From positions 5,332,001 through 5,396,000 of the forward strand of contig OZ023275.1 of the NCBI GenBank assembly GCA_964007475.1: 64,000 nucleotides of DNA. The letters run 5' to 3'. This document shows, piece after piece, positions 26,001 through 38,383 of the stretch (the first letter of the stretch is position 1; the number at the start of each line of letters is the position of its first letter). Origin of the DNA: Hybos culiciformis (lineage: Eukaryota; Arthropoda; Insecta; Diptera; Hybotidae). The notes beneath the pieces are model-generated. The model worked only from the letters and a program-made list of their open reading frames with translations. It searched no databases and was not told the origin of the DNA. A program made the position numbers and the translations under genes.

Positions 26001-27340
26001 AAAAATTTATTATTTCCTAGATAATGATCAGAAATTAAAATTATAAAATTTGAATTAGATACCAATGTAAATATGTACATAATTCAAGGAAGATTATTTG
26101 CTTTGACTCAGCTAAATGATGAAAAACTAAAGAAGCACGTTTGATAAGTCATTCTATTGTTATGTTATTTATCCCTTAGATAATATTGTCAAGGAAGAAA
26201 TATGAATCGGAACAAACGAAGTATGTTAAATATTAACACAATATTTGATCCAAGCAGAAGTACTTAGTTCTGAATAAAATAAAATCGGTTAAGAAAATAA
26301 TCATTTTTTAATTAAATAAATACATTTTAATGAAGTAAAATAATGGTTTTGTTTTTCCAAAATTAATGAATTGATTGAAATATTTGTTTAAAATTTATCT
26401 TTAAAATAAGTAGGTACTTTTAATCAATATGAAAGCATAAGTTAAATAGATGAGTTCTAAACATTTTTATGATTTACGAATTATAAATAAAACACAATTA
26501 TGAAAAAGTGTAAAATAAGTATGCGTAATTTTCAAAAATTTCATAAAACACCACACCACATACGAAATAAAAAATTTTCTATATCAATTTTCACGTTGCC
26601 ATTATAAAGAATACAACTAAAAACCTTTTGTTAGTGTATGTTTTAAAATCATAAATACAGTATAAAATTTTGAGTTTGTTTACTAAATTAAGAAATTATT
26701 GAGAGAGAAAAAATGTGGTTTAATATTTAAAAAAAATTCTCTACACTATATTTTTTGCTAAAACGATATTTAAAAATTCACGATATTTTTCCATGAAGCA
26801 AAAAAGTCGAATTGGTCGTGTTTGTGATCGAAGTCGACAATTAAAAAATTTTTTTTTCGTTAATTTCTGAATAATATTATGAGAAATGTGATTTCCACCT
26901 ATTAAAATTACATGAAGCAAAAAGTCGACAATTGTTAAATTTTGTGACAATTGTCGATTGTCGACCGGTGACAATTGTTATATGATTCCACCCCTGGTTT
27001 ATGAACACCATTGATTTATAATAAAATTATAAAATACTGTTAAATTAACTTTTCTTACTGAAGAGGGGACGATTCAATAGTGTTTTTATAGATATTTTGG
27101 CTAATAAAAAAAAGTTACATTTTTAAATAACAGATTTCGATAAATTATTCAATGTTTGGTTTAATAATTAAAAAATAATTTATTATTCTTTTTTTTTTAG
27201 CAATCGATCAAGAAAAGGAAAAAATAAATTTCATCAACGGTATTGAAAATTTTGATTCAAAAAAGTTAAAGCATACTGAAACTTTAGAAAAAAATCCATT
27301 ACCAACCAAAGAAACTATTGAAGAAGAGAAAAAGGCATAA
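23054..27340 (+). CDS. cib: Ciboulot, four-repeat thymosin-beta actin-binding protein
   Basis: The coding exons are 23,054-23,183, 23,347-23,460, 24,768-24,881 and 27,201-27,340, giving 165 residues. Each exon encodes one thymosin-beta/WH2 repeat: an amphipathic helix, then an actin-contact motif ([36 protein letters not shown]) and an LP-containing end. The family binds monomeric actin; Drosophila Ciboulot feeds actin monomers to barbed ends, much as profilin does, and acts in brain metamorphosis. D. melanogaster Cib has three repeats, so this protein has one more. The start is the only Met before [13 protein letters not shown], and an acceptor at 23,029 implies an untranslated upstream exon. 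All introns are phase 1 and the middle exons are both 114 bases, so exon skipping keeps frame. If the weak donor of exon 2 is not used, the frame stops at 23,471, giving a two-repeat protein. Intron 3 is swollen by a 2073-bp transposon. Confidence 0.95.
24920..26992 (-). mobile_element. 2073-bp non-autonomous transposon, copy 1, CCTGG-flanked
   Basis: This copy fills most of ciboulot intron 3. The flanks are CCTGG at 24,915-24,919 and 26,993-26,997. The termini are inverted: GGTGGAATTATGTAAC on the left, and GGTGGAATCATATAAC as the reverse complement of the right. Subterminal regions carry repeated GTCGACAAT and ACAATTGTC words. The same 2073-base sequence, in the opposite orientation and with the same flank, is at 39,405-41,477. 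The only ORF over 70 codons (26,741-26,974, minus) shows no transposase motif, so the element must be moved in trans. The duplicated target could be W, CWG or CCWGG; the palindrome makes these indistinguishable. Superfamily not assigned. The strand is set relative to copy 2. Confidence 0.9.
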
Positions 27341-29227
27341 ATCTATCAAAAATAAATGTCAATAATTTTTAATATGTATTCAAATGATGAAATTTTTTTT
27401 TGTCATTGGAAGCAAAAAATCAAACTTATATTTTTTTTATAATGTTGTATTATTTTCATAAATAACAAGATCACTTTTTTTTTTTAATCGGAAAAATTTT
27501 ATTTATATAAAAATTCAAAACTTTTAATTTTATAATCCTTTTAATGGAAATACAAATTTAAAATAAATGTACTTTTAAATTTACTATTAACTTTTAAATG
27601 ACTATCATTAATAATGACAGATAATAAATTTAAAAAAAAAATCAATTAAAACTGAAAATTTATATTAAAAAAAAAATATGCATCAAATATCCTAATAAAA
27701 GAAAATATTCATATTATTAATCCCAAGATAATTTTTATTAGTTAAAAAAAAAAAAAAAAAAAACAATCTTTTTTTCCTGTGCACAATAAGGTTTTAGTTT
27801 TCTATTGAAGTGTGTAAAAGAAATTAGAATCTTAATGTAGTTAGCGGAGAAATTTCTTTTATATTGATTTCTTATGTGTAAATTTAAAAATGCGCTAAAT
27901 TTTTTTTTAATCTTAGGACTATGAAATTTTCCGTCATTAATTGTAAGAAACAATAAATTTTTCATTACAAAATACTTCAACTTCCAGTATACGAAAATGT
28001 TTGCTTAACTTGTATTTAGTTTAAAAAAAAAATACTTGATAAAATTTCATTTGATTTCATCTGCTTTAAATACCGTCCACTTCCAAGCAAATAAAACAAT
28101 ATTAATTGAAATATATTATAATAGAAATATAATAATAAAATGATACGAAATCAACTGATTTAAAAAACTACCATGAAACTCCTAACTTTAACTGCGTTTG
28201 TGCAAGATAATATTTATATTCGGGGGGTAGAAAACATTAATTGAAATTGAAAGTTTTATAAGAAATCAATATAAAAAAATATTAAAGATAATAAAAAAAA
28301 AATAAATATAAAAGCTTACTAATAAATTTTTGTATTTTTTTTATAATGAAAAATTAATATTAAAAAATATATTATATAACGAAGTATTAAATAAGTTTTA
28401 GTTTTTTTTGAAAAAAAAAAAAAAAAAAACCAGCTGATTTTTATAATAATTGGAAAATTAGCTATATACAATGTGGAATTTATATTGCAAAATGATGATA
28501 CTTTTTTGATGAGAAAATCTAATTATAATAATAAAAAAATAATAATAATTAAAGAAAAAAGAGAATAGTATTTAAAATAAGAATATGTAAGAATAACATC
28601 TATAATGTGGCATTTTATAACTTTTTGTAAATTCAAGTATATGCGTATAATATATATGTAATAAAAATAATTATAAAAATAAATTTTTCTTGTTTTTCTA
28701 TTTTTTGTTTAGAATTAATTCATTATTCAAATTCTTCAACCATTTATAGCAAAATGATCGTACAAGTAGGTACAATATGTCGTCAAGCTAATACACTTCA
28801 GATCCAGAATCAGAGTGTATTGAATAAAAAATCGATTCTTTATTGTGCAATGAAAGAAACCTTCAATTATTAGAAGTTAAATTGTTAGTCAATTATAAAT
28901 TCATACTATAGGTACCCAACCTATTATATTAAATTAGAGAGCAGTAAGTATGTACTATTTGTATTTTAAAGGTTTCACTTTCACTTCGAATGTCAAATAA
29001 TAGGCAGTTACGTAGTATTTTTTATTAAAAAACTTATAAACTAATGAAAAATTGCTTATTTTTTTTCGTATTATATTTATGTTTTACTGAACATACATGA
29101 AATGAAATTCAAATTTTTGGCAGAAGAAAAGTTAACTTTGCTATTGCAGAATTTTTTTATATCAAGCGAAAATAATAAATCATCCGACTTGATTCAATGG
29201 CATGATATAGCTAACTATTGAAATCAC
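27341..29227. other. ciboulot 3' flank and intergenic DNA
   Basis: AATAAA words at about 27,351 and further on are candidate poly(A) signals for ciboulot. Beyond them there is no coding exon. The ORF at 27,738-27,980 (minus) ends in poly-Phe encoded by the poly-A tract and is not gene-like. Confidence 0.5.
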
Positions 29228-29235
29228 AGCATGAC

Positions 29236-29584
29236 CAGTGTTGCCAGTTAGTTTTCCCCTAATGGCCGTATCTAAAAATTGCAAAATTTATTTTTTAAAT
29301 ATTGCCCAAAAATGGCTAAATGGCGCTGGCGCTTTTATTAAATTGTTTAATTTTGATTGGTATTGACCAATCGGATAATAGTACAGTGTCAGTTGAATAT
29401 AAATATGCGACATAGTTGCAGAGTGTTTATTTTTTGACCTTCGCAATTTACTTACATTGTGAGAGAGAATATTTTCTTAAATTTTTAAATCGATAATTTG
29501 AAATGGCCCATTCTATCATTATTAAGTTCCAAAAGTTAATGTTTAGTCATCAATCTAAGTTCAGTCATCAATCTGGCAACACTG
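29236..29584. mobile_element. hAT-type MITE, 349 bp, upstream of otu
   Basis: The flanks are an exact 8-bp duplication AGCATGAC (29,228-29,235 and 29,585-29,592). The terminal inverted repeats begin CAGTGTTGCCAG. Together these place it in the hAT superfamily as a non-autonomous element. It contains two inverted CCAAT words in GATTGGTATTGACCAATC (about 29,355-29,372) and a TATAAATA at 29,398-29,405. It ends about 190 bases before the putative otu initiator. Confidence 0.93.
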
Positions 29585-29770
29585 AGCATGACCACAGCAA
29601 GATAAAGTTTGTATTTAAAAAATTTTAAATTGAGTGATGTTGAATAAAGTATGAGTGAGAGTAAGTTAATTTAATATTCAACTCATTCAACTTCCAACAA
29701 TAAACATTCTTGTTCTTATGTTCTTTTTTTGTTTCTTTCTTTTCTTTTCATTCATTTTTATTAATCACGT

Positions 29771-29800
29771 CAGTTTCAGTTAGTGAAATTTCAATTTGAA
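29771..29800 (+). promoter_or_regulatory. putative otu initiator
   Basis: TCAGTTTCAGTTAGTGAAAT at 29,771 contains an overlapping pair of TCAGT/TTAGT initiator-like words, followed by AT-rich DNA without ORFs. It is a reasonable start for the otu transcript, whose first coding exon begins after a good acceptor at 31,237. Motif-based only; no splice donor was pinned down. Confidence 0.25.
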
Positions 29801-30367
29801 AAATAAAATAGAAATTAAATTAAATTTTCACCTTTAAAGTGTAATTAGAAGTGTCTAGTGAGATTATTTAAAAACAATAAAGAAAACAATTTTTTATTAA
29901 ATATTTAAATAGAAGAAAAAAGTGTTTTTCGTTTTAAAAAAATTAGAAAACTATTTTTTAAAAAAATTAATCACGAAAAAATTGTGAGTTTGATGTGTGT
30001 CGCGTATTATTTTGTGATTGGATTTAGTTGTTGGCGGCTTTTTTTGTTTTTGAATAATAATTTTTAAAAATCAAGAAGATCCAAATCCAAGGATTATATT
30101 ATTTAAAAACAATTTACGAAAATATTTAAGAAAAAATTTATATTTTTTTTTTTCCAATATTTCACAAAAAAAAATGCAAAAGTACAGTCTTCATTTTATT
30201 TTTTATGGCCTGATTAATTTTTTTTATTCTAACGGTTTATGTCAAAACAAAATCAACGTGTAATAACTTCCTTTCCTTAAATTTTGGAATCATAAAAGAT
30301 TAAAAGCACCCAAAAAAAAATATTTCCGATTTGTTTGAGAAAAAAAATTTGGCGTAAGTGAAGTTTT

Positions 30368-30465
30368 GATTTGCCCCATTTTTGTAGAAAGTATTGGAGC
30401 TGACCTAGAACATGATGGCGGGGTGTAGGGGCTGCGAGCGGGCGGACTGGTGGTTGGTTGACCAA
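30368..30465 (+). repeat. GC-rich dispersed repeat, copy B
   Basis: This segment is related to 725-820. It shares GATTTGCCCCATTTTTGT, an AGAACA word in the middle, and GCGGGCGG followed by TGGTGGTTGGTT at the end. Roughly seven in ten positions agree by eye. It lies inside the long 5' region of otu and makes the minus-strand ORF 30,277-30,606, which I do not regard as a gene. Confidence 0.5.
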
Positions 30466-31268
30466 AAACAATGTACCAATGTGTTCATCTATTCTTTTTT
30501 TTTTTTTTTTTATCAATATTTTTAGAATTTCCTCAAGTTTTATATTTTTGTCGTTTAGAAAATAGCAACATATTACAGTAGGTGCAACTTTTTTTGCTTT
30601 GTACAAAAAAAAAGAATGTATAGGTAGATATCTAAAGCGTAAAAAATTATTTTCAAAAGTTTGCTTTTTGAACTCTTAAATGCTGCCTAGAAGAAATTAT
30701 TTATCAATGGCTGTGTTTTTGAAAGTTAATTGGATTTATGTATGTGGGTATAGTTCTAGCTGTATGAAGGAAAGTGAAAGTGGAAACAGAGTAAAATGAA
30801 AATTACAATTAAGTTGCTGCGACTGACGGGAAAATAATTTTTTTTCTCAAATTTAAACTTAAAGAAAAAACTTTTTTTTTTATATGACAATAATGTAAAA
30901 AGTTTTATTAAGACTTCCGCTCCTCTACATCAGAACTCAAATTTCGTTTGATAGTACTCTACTCCCTAATATTAGGTAGGTGCCTAGGTAGGAATTTTTG
31001 TTTGCAGGTACCTACCTACTCTCGAAATCAGAGTAAACCAATACATATATAAATCTATAAAGTAGGTATATACCTACCTACCTTCCTATTTAAACATTAT
31101 ACTATGCACATATATAATTATACACCCATATGTCCATATAAATATTTTTGTTTTCGAACAGAGCTTTATAAAACTTGTTAAATGAAAATTTTGAAATTCA
31201 TTTTTCAAATTTTAAACTTCTTATTATTTTATTTTAGTTACATAGGTAGATATAACATTTTTTTAACT

Positions 31269-34200
31269 ATGCAACGACCATTTTCATCTGGAAGCAGATC
31301 TGCTCCAGATCCTTATGATAACTTTCTTGAGCAATCTGGATTTTATAGAAAGCATACAGCAAGGGATTCATCATGTTTGTTTCGAGCGATTTCCGAACAA
31401 ATGTATGACACACAAAATTATCACTTGTCTATCCGAAAATCATCTGTTGATTATATGCGAAAGCATCGTGAATGGTTTGAACCGGTGGGTATTATTTTAA
31501 ATTGAAAATTAGTTCTTTTTATATTGTATTTAAATTTTTGTTTCAGAGAATTGAAATTGACTTGGATGAGTATTTAGATGAAATGTCGAAGCCAAAAACT
31601 TTTGGGACATTAGTTGAATTACAAGCTATGTCATACATGTATCAGTAAGTGTTTTAAAAATTAATAAATTAAGAATTTGAAGTGGTTTTTAATTTGCTTA
31701 GTGAACACTAACTGCGGAAAATATTTACAAATGAATAAGAATCAAAATTTACTTAATTAACAAAGATATGTATTTGAAATGTATTCGAAAGAATATTTAA
31801 AGAAACCCTTTAATTTGGATCTGTACTTGCTAATTGTGGACGCAATGCTAGATTAAATAATATAATTTTAATGATAATGATGTTATTTTCTGTTTTCAGG
31901 CGCAATGTTATTCTCTTCCGACCAATGGATTTGGGATCGTTATGGATTTTTGAAGTTAATTTTAGCAATACATTTCAAATTTTTGTCTCACCTGATTCTC
32001 ATTTCGATACCGTGTTTACAACTAGTTTCATCAAAGATGCAGCACTTTGCCAATGTAATAAGTTTTTCGCACTAGAGGCTAGAACTAGGTTTTTTCTTCA
32101 ACATAAAATAAATATACGCTTAACCTTTTTCTAACCTCAAGTGTTAACACATTATAAGTGAAATTTTTAATTTTATTCAATTAAAAATGTTGAAAATTTT
32201 GTTATTTTTTTAAATGTAAAGATAAATTAGTGGTCCTGTATTCAAAGTAAAATTGCAGTCATTTTGATTATTTCATTTTATCTGATTCAATTCATATTAG
32301 AACTTAACTAAAATTCTTTTTTTTTAATTACCATCATAAGTAGGTATGACAAATGAAGAAAAATTCATCGACTTGGTTTCTGTTTTCGATTGTGAAATTG
32401 AGTGTATAATTTTGTTTCACCTTAAGCTTATTTCATAAAATTTATAAAAAAAAACAAACACAAAACACTTAAATTAAATTTAATAAGCTTTAATAATAAC
32501 GTAAGATTTCATTTGTTGCAGCAATTTGTTATGAAATTTTATATAAGCGGGTTTTTAAATTGCCGGATGTATCGTTTGCTGTTGAACGCATGTTATACGC
32601 TGCTTCTTTTGAAGATGTAGTAATTGATGAATTATACGATGGACTCTATTGTCGTCGCATCCTTTTAAATGATGGTCGATGTTTTGATTTCGAAACTCCT
32701 GAATCAACTAATTGCATTTTGGATAATCATCATCTGTGTCATTTTCATAATTCTGATTTCTTAATTTTTGTTGAAAATTTACAATTGAGTGAAGATCAAA
32801 ACCATTTAAGTCGTTACAGTGGCGGAACTACTACGAATAACAATAGTAGTAATAGCAGTTGTGTTAATGAGAACGCACGTAAAACATCTGATTCATTATT
32901 ACCAGAAAAATATGTGTCATGTGTACGTCAATTATTAGCAGAAGGTGCGTAAGCTCAAAGTTTTTTAGGGAATCTAAATAAACATTGAATAATTTTGTGA
33001 CTTAATTAATCTAACATTACTATTTGTTAAATTTATTTTTAGGAATTACGCCGTTCCCTTACAAAGTTGCTAAAGCATTGGATCCAGATATGTATCGTAA
33101 CATTGAATTTGATTCGTGGTCAGAAATTCGTAAAGAACAACGATTTCATAATTGGTACACTGGTGGAAATAATTTACAGGTAATTTATTTTAAGAGATAA
33201 TATTTCTAAACTGTTTTTGTTTTTTTTATTTTCAATGTTTATTGTTTTAAAGTTTAAAGAAGAATTTGTTGTAAATCCCCATAAAACATAAATGTACTTT
33301 CACAAAATCTTTGAATCTGCAAATCTTAAATCTTAATCTATTTTTATTAACCCTGAAAAAATTGATTCAACCGGAATTTTTTTAATTATAAATTTCGAAT
33401 GGTTTTATAACGATATCATGTAAGAAACTGTTAACTAATACGAATTCTAACGAAAAATTATGTTACCTTAAACACAATCTTATTTTTTATGGTTTTTGGA
33501 CTTCAATTTCTACAATCCCAACAATGAACATTCAATCAAATTTAATTAGAAATCTCGCATTGTCCTCCGCAGTTAGACGATTTTTATTTCCACAATTATT
33601 TTTAAGAATAATTTTGTTCTAGATTTTTAATTTGTTGTATAGTGGTTGTTTTTATTATTTGTCTAATGGGTTTTATGTTTTATGTTCACGTTTTGTTATT
33701 GTTCTTCAATGTTGTGTTTTGTTTTGGAACCTTCAAAAAAATAAGAGAACAACAATTGTTGCAACGAGAACCCAACTTTTAGCTGCAAAACCTAATTATA
33801 ATATACAAAAAACAAGAAGTACAACACTATTTCAATATAAATCAAAATATTGCATGCTTCAGGTCGGAGTTAAATGTCAAGTACATTTGAGGAAAACCAA
33901 TGAATATTTAACTGGTTATATTCAAGAAATAAATGGTAATGATTCCACCGTTACAATAACTCAAGAAAATTGTAATGGACCTTGTGTTGTTTTCATCGAA
34001 CAACTTGGGGAGAAATTGATTGTAAGTTTCTTAACACATTTTATTTATTTAAAAAATAGATTCAGCATTTGAAATTTTATTAAAATTATAAAAAAAAGTG
34101 TTATATTGGTTTTATTTTGGTATTTACATTAAAGTTAAAAAAGAGAATTACTTAAGTTGGATTCATTAATAAAAAAATAAAAAGTTGTACATGTTTTTTA

Positions 34201-37200
34201 GAAAATCTTTTATCTTATCATTAAGAATTATAATTATTGGTTGGTAGCAAAATTACAAATGTTTCTTTAAATAAACCGAACGAATATAATTTTTTATTTT
34301 CTTGCCAATTGATAAATATAATAAAAAAATTCTTTGTAAATTTATTTAATTGTACCGTGTTATATTTGTAACTTTATTTAAGAAGATATGTATTAAGTTT
34401 TAAAAAAAAAATCTAACTTAAATACAATGTTCTTAGGAGCAGTTTATTTTAGTATAGAAAATAGTAATTAAATTCGTATATTTGAAGGGTCAGTTTTATT
34501 TGTAAGTTAATGTTTAGGGATTGAATATGGTAAATGTTTTTTGGAAATGTTATTCAAAATATGAAAACTTTCGTTTTCATGGCAAATGATAAAATAAATA
34601 GCTTATAGTAATGGAAAATTTAATGTTGTTTAAAAATTATCTGTTAGAGAAAAAAAACTATTTGTAAAATTGCAAATAGTTTTTCCATTGCTAGAAGTTT
34701 TGTATACCCTGTTCAGAATTAAAGTGCTCTTAAGAAAAAAAAAATTGTGTCTTTTTCAAGGTTCCATTTGAATGTCTCAAGCCATTACCATCAGATCAAA
34801 TTAAACCATGGGCTTTGCCTTATCGTTTGCAAAAACATTTGGAGAAAAATCCAAATGCAATTTCTTCTGCATCGAAGCTTCTGAAACAGTTTCATCATCA
34901 ATCAAATATGAAATACAAAATGATGGAGTATAATGTCACTACTTTTGATTCATATGATTACTCAGATAGTTATTCTGATAAAGATGAAAGTCATTATAAA
35001 TTGAAACAACAATTTTGTAGTTATGATCATTTCTCTCCAATGGGCTCACAATACGAAATAATTGCAATGCCTTTATCTGTTGAAAAATCTCCCATCAATC
35101 GGAATGGAAATGCTTCACAAGTGGATTCGGAAAAGAAACAAAAAGAACAACAATCTACGAATGAAACCGCTACAAATACTATTACAGAAATCCAAAATTC
35201 AGGAGTACAATTAAATAATGTTTCATCAAATCTCATTGCTAGTGAAACTTCTAATCATTTTCAACCATTTCCTTATCCTGAACCTTTTGGTTACAATTAT
35301 CAGTATGCTAATAATATTATACACCCAGGACCACCAAATCCTCAATATTCTATATATCCAGGATATCAGCAGCCTATATATATGCAAAATCCTAGCGATT
35401 GTTATTTAATGGCGGGTTGCTACAGTGTACCAGTATCAAATGCAACAGGAACAAGTGTACGCCGATGTGGTGGTGGAATAAATTATTCAGCTTCTAAGTC
35501 CATTATGGAAAACGGTGATGATTTGCCAATTGATGTATCAACCTTAAGATTTTTTTTTAATCTGGGTTTAGATTATTATCATGAAATGACATTGAAGCAA
35601 ACACCAAACGAAAATCCAATAAATGATTCAATAAACAAATTGTCTACGGAAGTTCAGAAAATTAAAATTGAAAGTGATTCAAATAATAATAACATAATTC
35701 AAGTAATTTGTAACTAAAATTTGAATTAAAATCAAAATCACTTTTTATAACTTTTTTTTTTTAATTTTTCTTAGAATAAAAAAGACAACAATAATAACAA
35801 CAGCAATAGCAATTATTCTAACAATGAGACCACTCGTCATGACGTAAATCAATATCAGCATCAAAATAAAACACGTTATCCCACCAAGTATTTTAGTAGT
35901 AATTCCCGAAGAGGAGGTGGTTATCGTGGTGGTGCTGGAAATATGAATCATAATTCTCGATATTCAAATTCTTTTAATAATCAGAAAAATTTTGGAAAAA
36001 ATGATAACAGATCAAATCGTGGTAAGCAAAGTTGTTGTTAATTAAAATAATAAAATCAATAAATTCGGTATTTATCTTTAGTTTCAAAATCCTTATTTTT
36101 TTTTTTTTTTGCAAATTGTACATTTTTTAATAATGGCTAAAGTTTTTAATTGATGAAGATCGTGTATAATTTATAATAAATAAAGCTATTTTTTGTGTGA
36201 TTTTTTCAAGGCAATAATGATGATCAACGGAGTAATGAGCATCACGGGAGAAATGCTAATAATGCTAATTCTAATGTCGTTGAGCAGAGAATTCAAACAT
36301 CACCATTTCCGACCGATGAATCCGAAAATACTCAAGTGAGTATTCGATTTTTTATTTGATAGTATGAATTTTATTTCAGAGAATTTTAAAACTGCTTTGG
36401 TTTTGCTATATGTATATGAAAAATTTTATTTTAAAAAATACTTGCAGTTTTATTAAAATTTACAGTTTTAGAAGAAATTAATTTTAATTTATATAGATTT
36501 CATGTTAAAAATTAAATGGGCTGTACGCCTGTTCGTCTGATGCCCACAAATTTATTTCATCCAAAATAATTGTCTGGATAATTTTGGATTTTTGTTTTTT
36601 TCTTGCAGACAATAACAACATATCAAGCTGCTGTCCCGGTACCTTCAACATATCAATCATTTAATAATTTTCCAAACGATAACAGCGAGCATCTCGCCAC
36701 TATTCCTCCTCCAATGTTATCGAATTCTACAGCTACTAATGCTGGGGTATATTTGCCACAAGTAATGCCAATTACTTTTGGACCAGCACCACCACTTTCA
36801 GCTGCTCAAATTCCTTATCAATATATGACTTCTGCTCCTGTCCAACCGACAAATCCAGGTATATCGCCTTATACACAACCACCGCCTTTAACATCTCATG
36901 CTACGCAATCTTACTATTTCCCACAAAATCCAATTCCAAATGAGTTAATTAGCACACCGGAGACAATAATGAATTACCCCTTATATTTTTCACCTAATCA
37001 AACAAGTTGTCAACCAGGGAATCTTGGTCAACAGGTATTGATATAAAATTATGTAATGATTAACATTTTAGTCTTTTGTGTCTTATTTATGTTCTTTAAA
37101 TTTATTAATTTGAACTTAACAATATCTTTTAAAATTAATACATGCATGGTATTTTAATATTCTGTGCTTTTAATTATGTAAATATTTTTTTTTTTTTGTT

Positions 37201-37760
37201 TTAAAATAAAAGTGTTATTTTGTCTAAATTTAAGTATTTATTTTGTTTTTATTTTTGTTCTAAAATAATAAAATATTTCAATTACTTTACTTATGTATGT
37301 TAAGCTACCAATTCCTAAGTAGCATTTGACTTTTTTAAATTTCTAAGTTCTTTATCATAATTTTGTTATCAACAAACTTGTTAATATAATCTTCATTTTT
37401 CCATATAATAACTTACAAAGGATAAACATTTTGTACAAGATTTTTCAGTTTATAGATGCATACATTTTTGTGTTTGTTTTAACTAACAACTTTTATTTTA
37501 AAAATTATTCATTGGTAAATTTTTATACCAATTAAAAACTAAACACTAACATGACTGAATACTATATACTATGTATAAAAATAAATGGGCATAAAAGTTT
37601 TATAATTTGGTCGAAAATTATTATTTTATATTTTTAGAATTTCTGGTATGCAACAGCTCCACCTGGTTCTCAACAGCAATATCATCAACAACACTTTTCT
37701 CAAACAACTCCTGTAAACAGTGGAAAAATAAATAATGCAACGCCAATCATACCACACTGA
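31269..37760 (+). CDS. otu: Ovarian tumor protein (OTU deubiquitinase with Tudor-like and prion-like regions)
   Basis: Eleven coding exons: 31,269-31,484, 31,547-31,644, 31,900-32,054, 32,522-32,944, 33,043-33,179, 33,863-34,021, 34,761-35,702, 35,775-36,021, 36,211-36,335, 36,609-37,034 and 37,638-37,760. All junctions are GT-AG and in frame, giving 1016 residues. The N-terminal OTU domain has the catalytic block DSSCLFRA (Asp33, Cys36) and the His region SHFDTV (His139). Exon 6 encodes a Tudor-like fold ([10 protein letters not shown] to EKLI). The C-terminal 600 residues are Asn/Gln/Pro/Tyr-rich with an RGGGYRGG patch, a low-complexity type that condenses and, in Drosophila, stimulates deubiquitination. 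Otu acts in female germline development and nurse-cell RNA control, and also in gut immunity. Exon 6 is 159 bases with phase-0 borders, so it can be skipped; D. melanogaster makes isoforms with and without the Tudor exon. An upstream in-frame ATG at 31,182 precedes the acceptor at 31,237 and is not used here. Confidence 0.96.
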
Positions 37761-38020
37761 ATCAAAAATAGACTTTTTTTTTTGTTAAAATTATGGTACC
37801 TACACTTAATTTCTAAAGCTAATGATAAAATGATAAAATATTTTTTCATTTTATTATTAAAAGATTTATTAATTAATTATAAGTCAATTTTATAAATGAG
37901 TTTTTTAAGGCGAACTATAGTGTTATTCTTCTTAAAACGTTATTTTATAAATTTAAAAAATTTATTTAAATTTTTGTATAAAATAATTTTTTTTAGTTTT
38001 AATTGTTGTGTTTTAATAGT

Positions 38021-38114
38021 TTTGGTATTCCGAAATGGTTTGGGGGGAAAAAAATTTCCGAATTTTTTTCGACTATGAGTTAGAGGACGCTTCCCCCAAA
38101 TGATTAATACCAAA
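38021..38114. repeat. short inverted-repeat element in otu 3' flank
   Basis: TTTTGGTATT at 38,021-38,030 is matched by AATACCAAAA at 38,105-38,114, with further partial pairing of TGGTTTGGGGGG against CCCCCAAATGA inside. The second copy of the local duplication lacks it. That suggests a roughly 95-bp insertion, but no target duplication is obvious. Confidence 0.35.
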
Positions 38115-38383
38115 AAGATCCATCCGAACCAATAAAATCTCTAAAATACATTTTTTTTTATTTATTATAAACTTAACATAGAAAAATAAAAATTCGATTC
38201 TAATTATAAAACACTTAAAAATTTAATTCAAATTATAAACTTAGCATACTTAACTTGCAAAACAAAAATAAAACATAAACATTCAATTCTAATTAAAAAA
38301 CTCAAAAATATTTTTTTGCCTTTTTTTTTTTAATATTTTAATAAATCTAAAAAATTTATTACTTACGATTTTTATTTTGCCAT

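Noticed and set aside
26741..26974. 77-codon ORF present twice (also 39,423-39,656)
   Set aside because: It is duplicated only because it lies in the subterminal region of the 2073-bp transposon. It has no zinc-finger, DDE or other recognisable motif.
31182..31268. upstream start for Otu adding 29 residues
   Set aside because: The added part is hydrophobic AT-encoded sequence crossing a strong acceptor at 31,237. The family similarity begins at [10 protein letters not shown].
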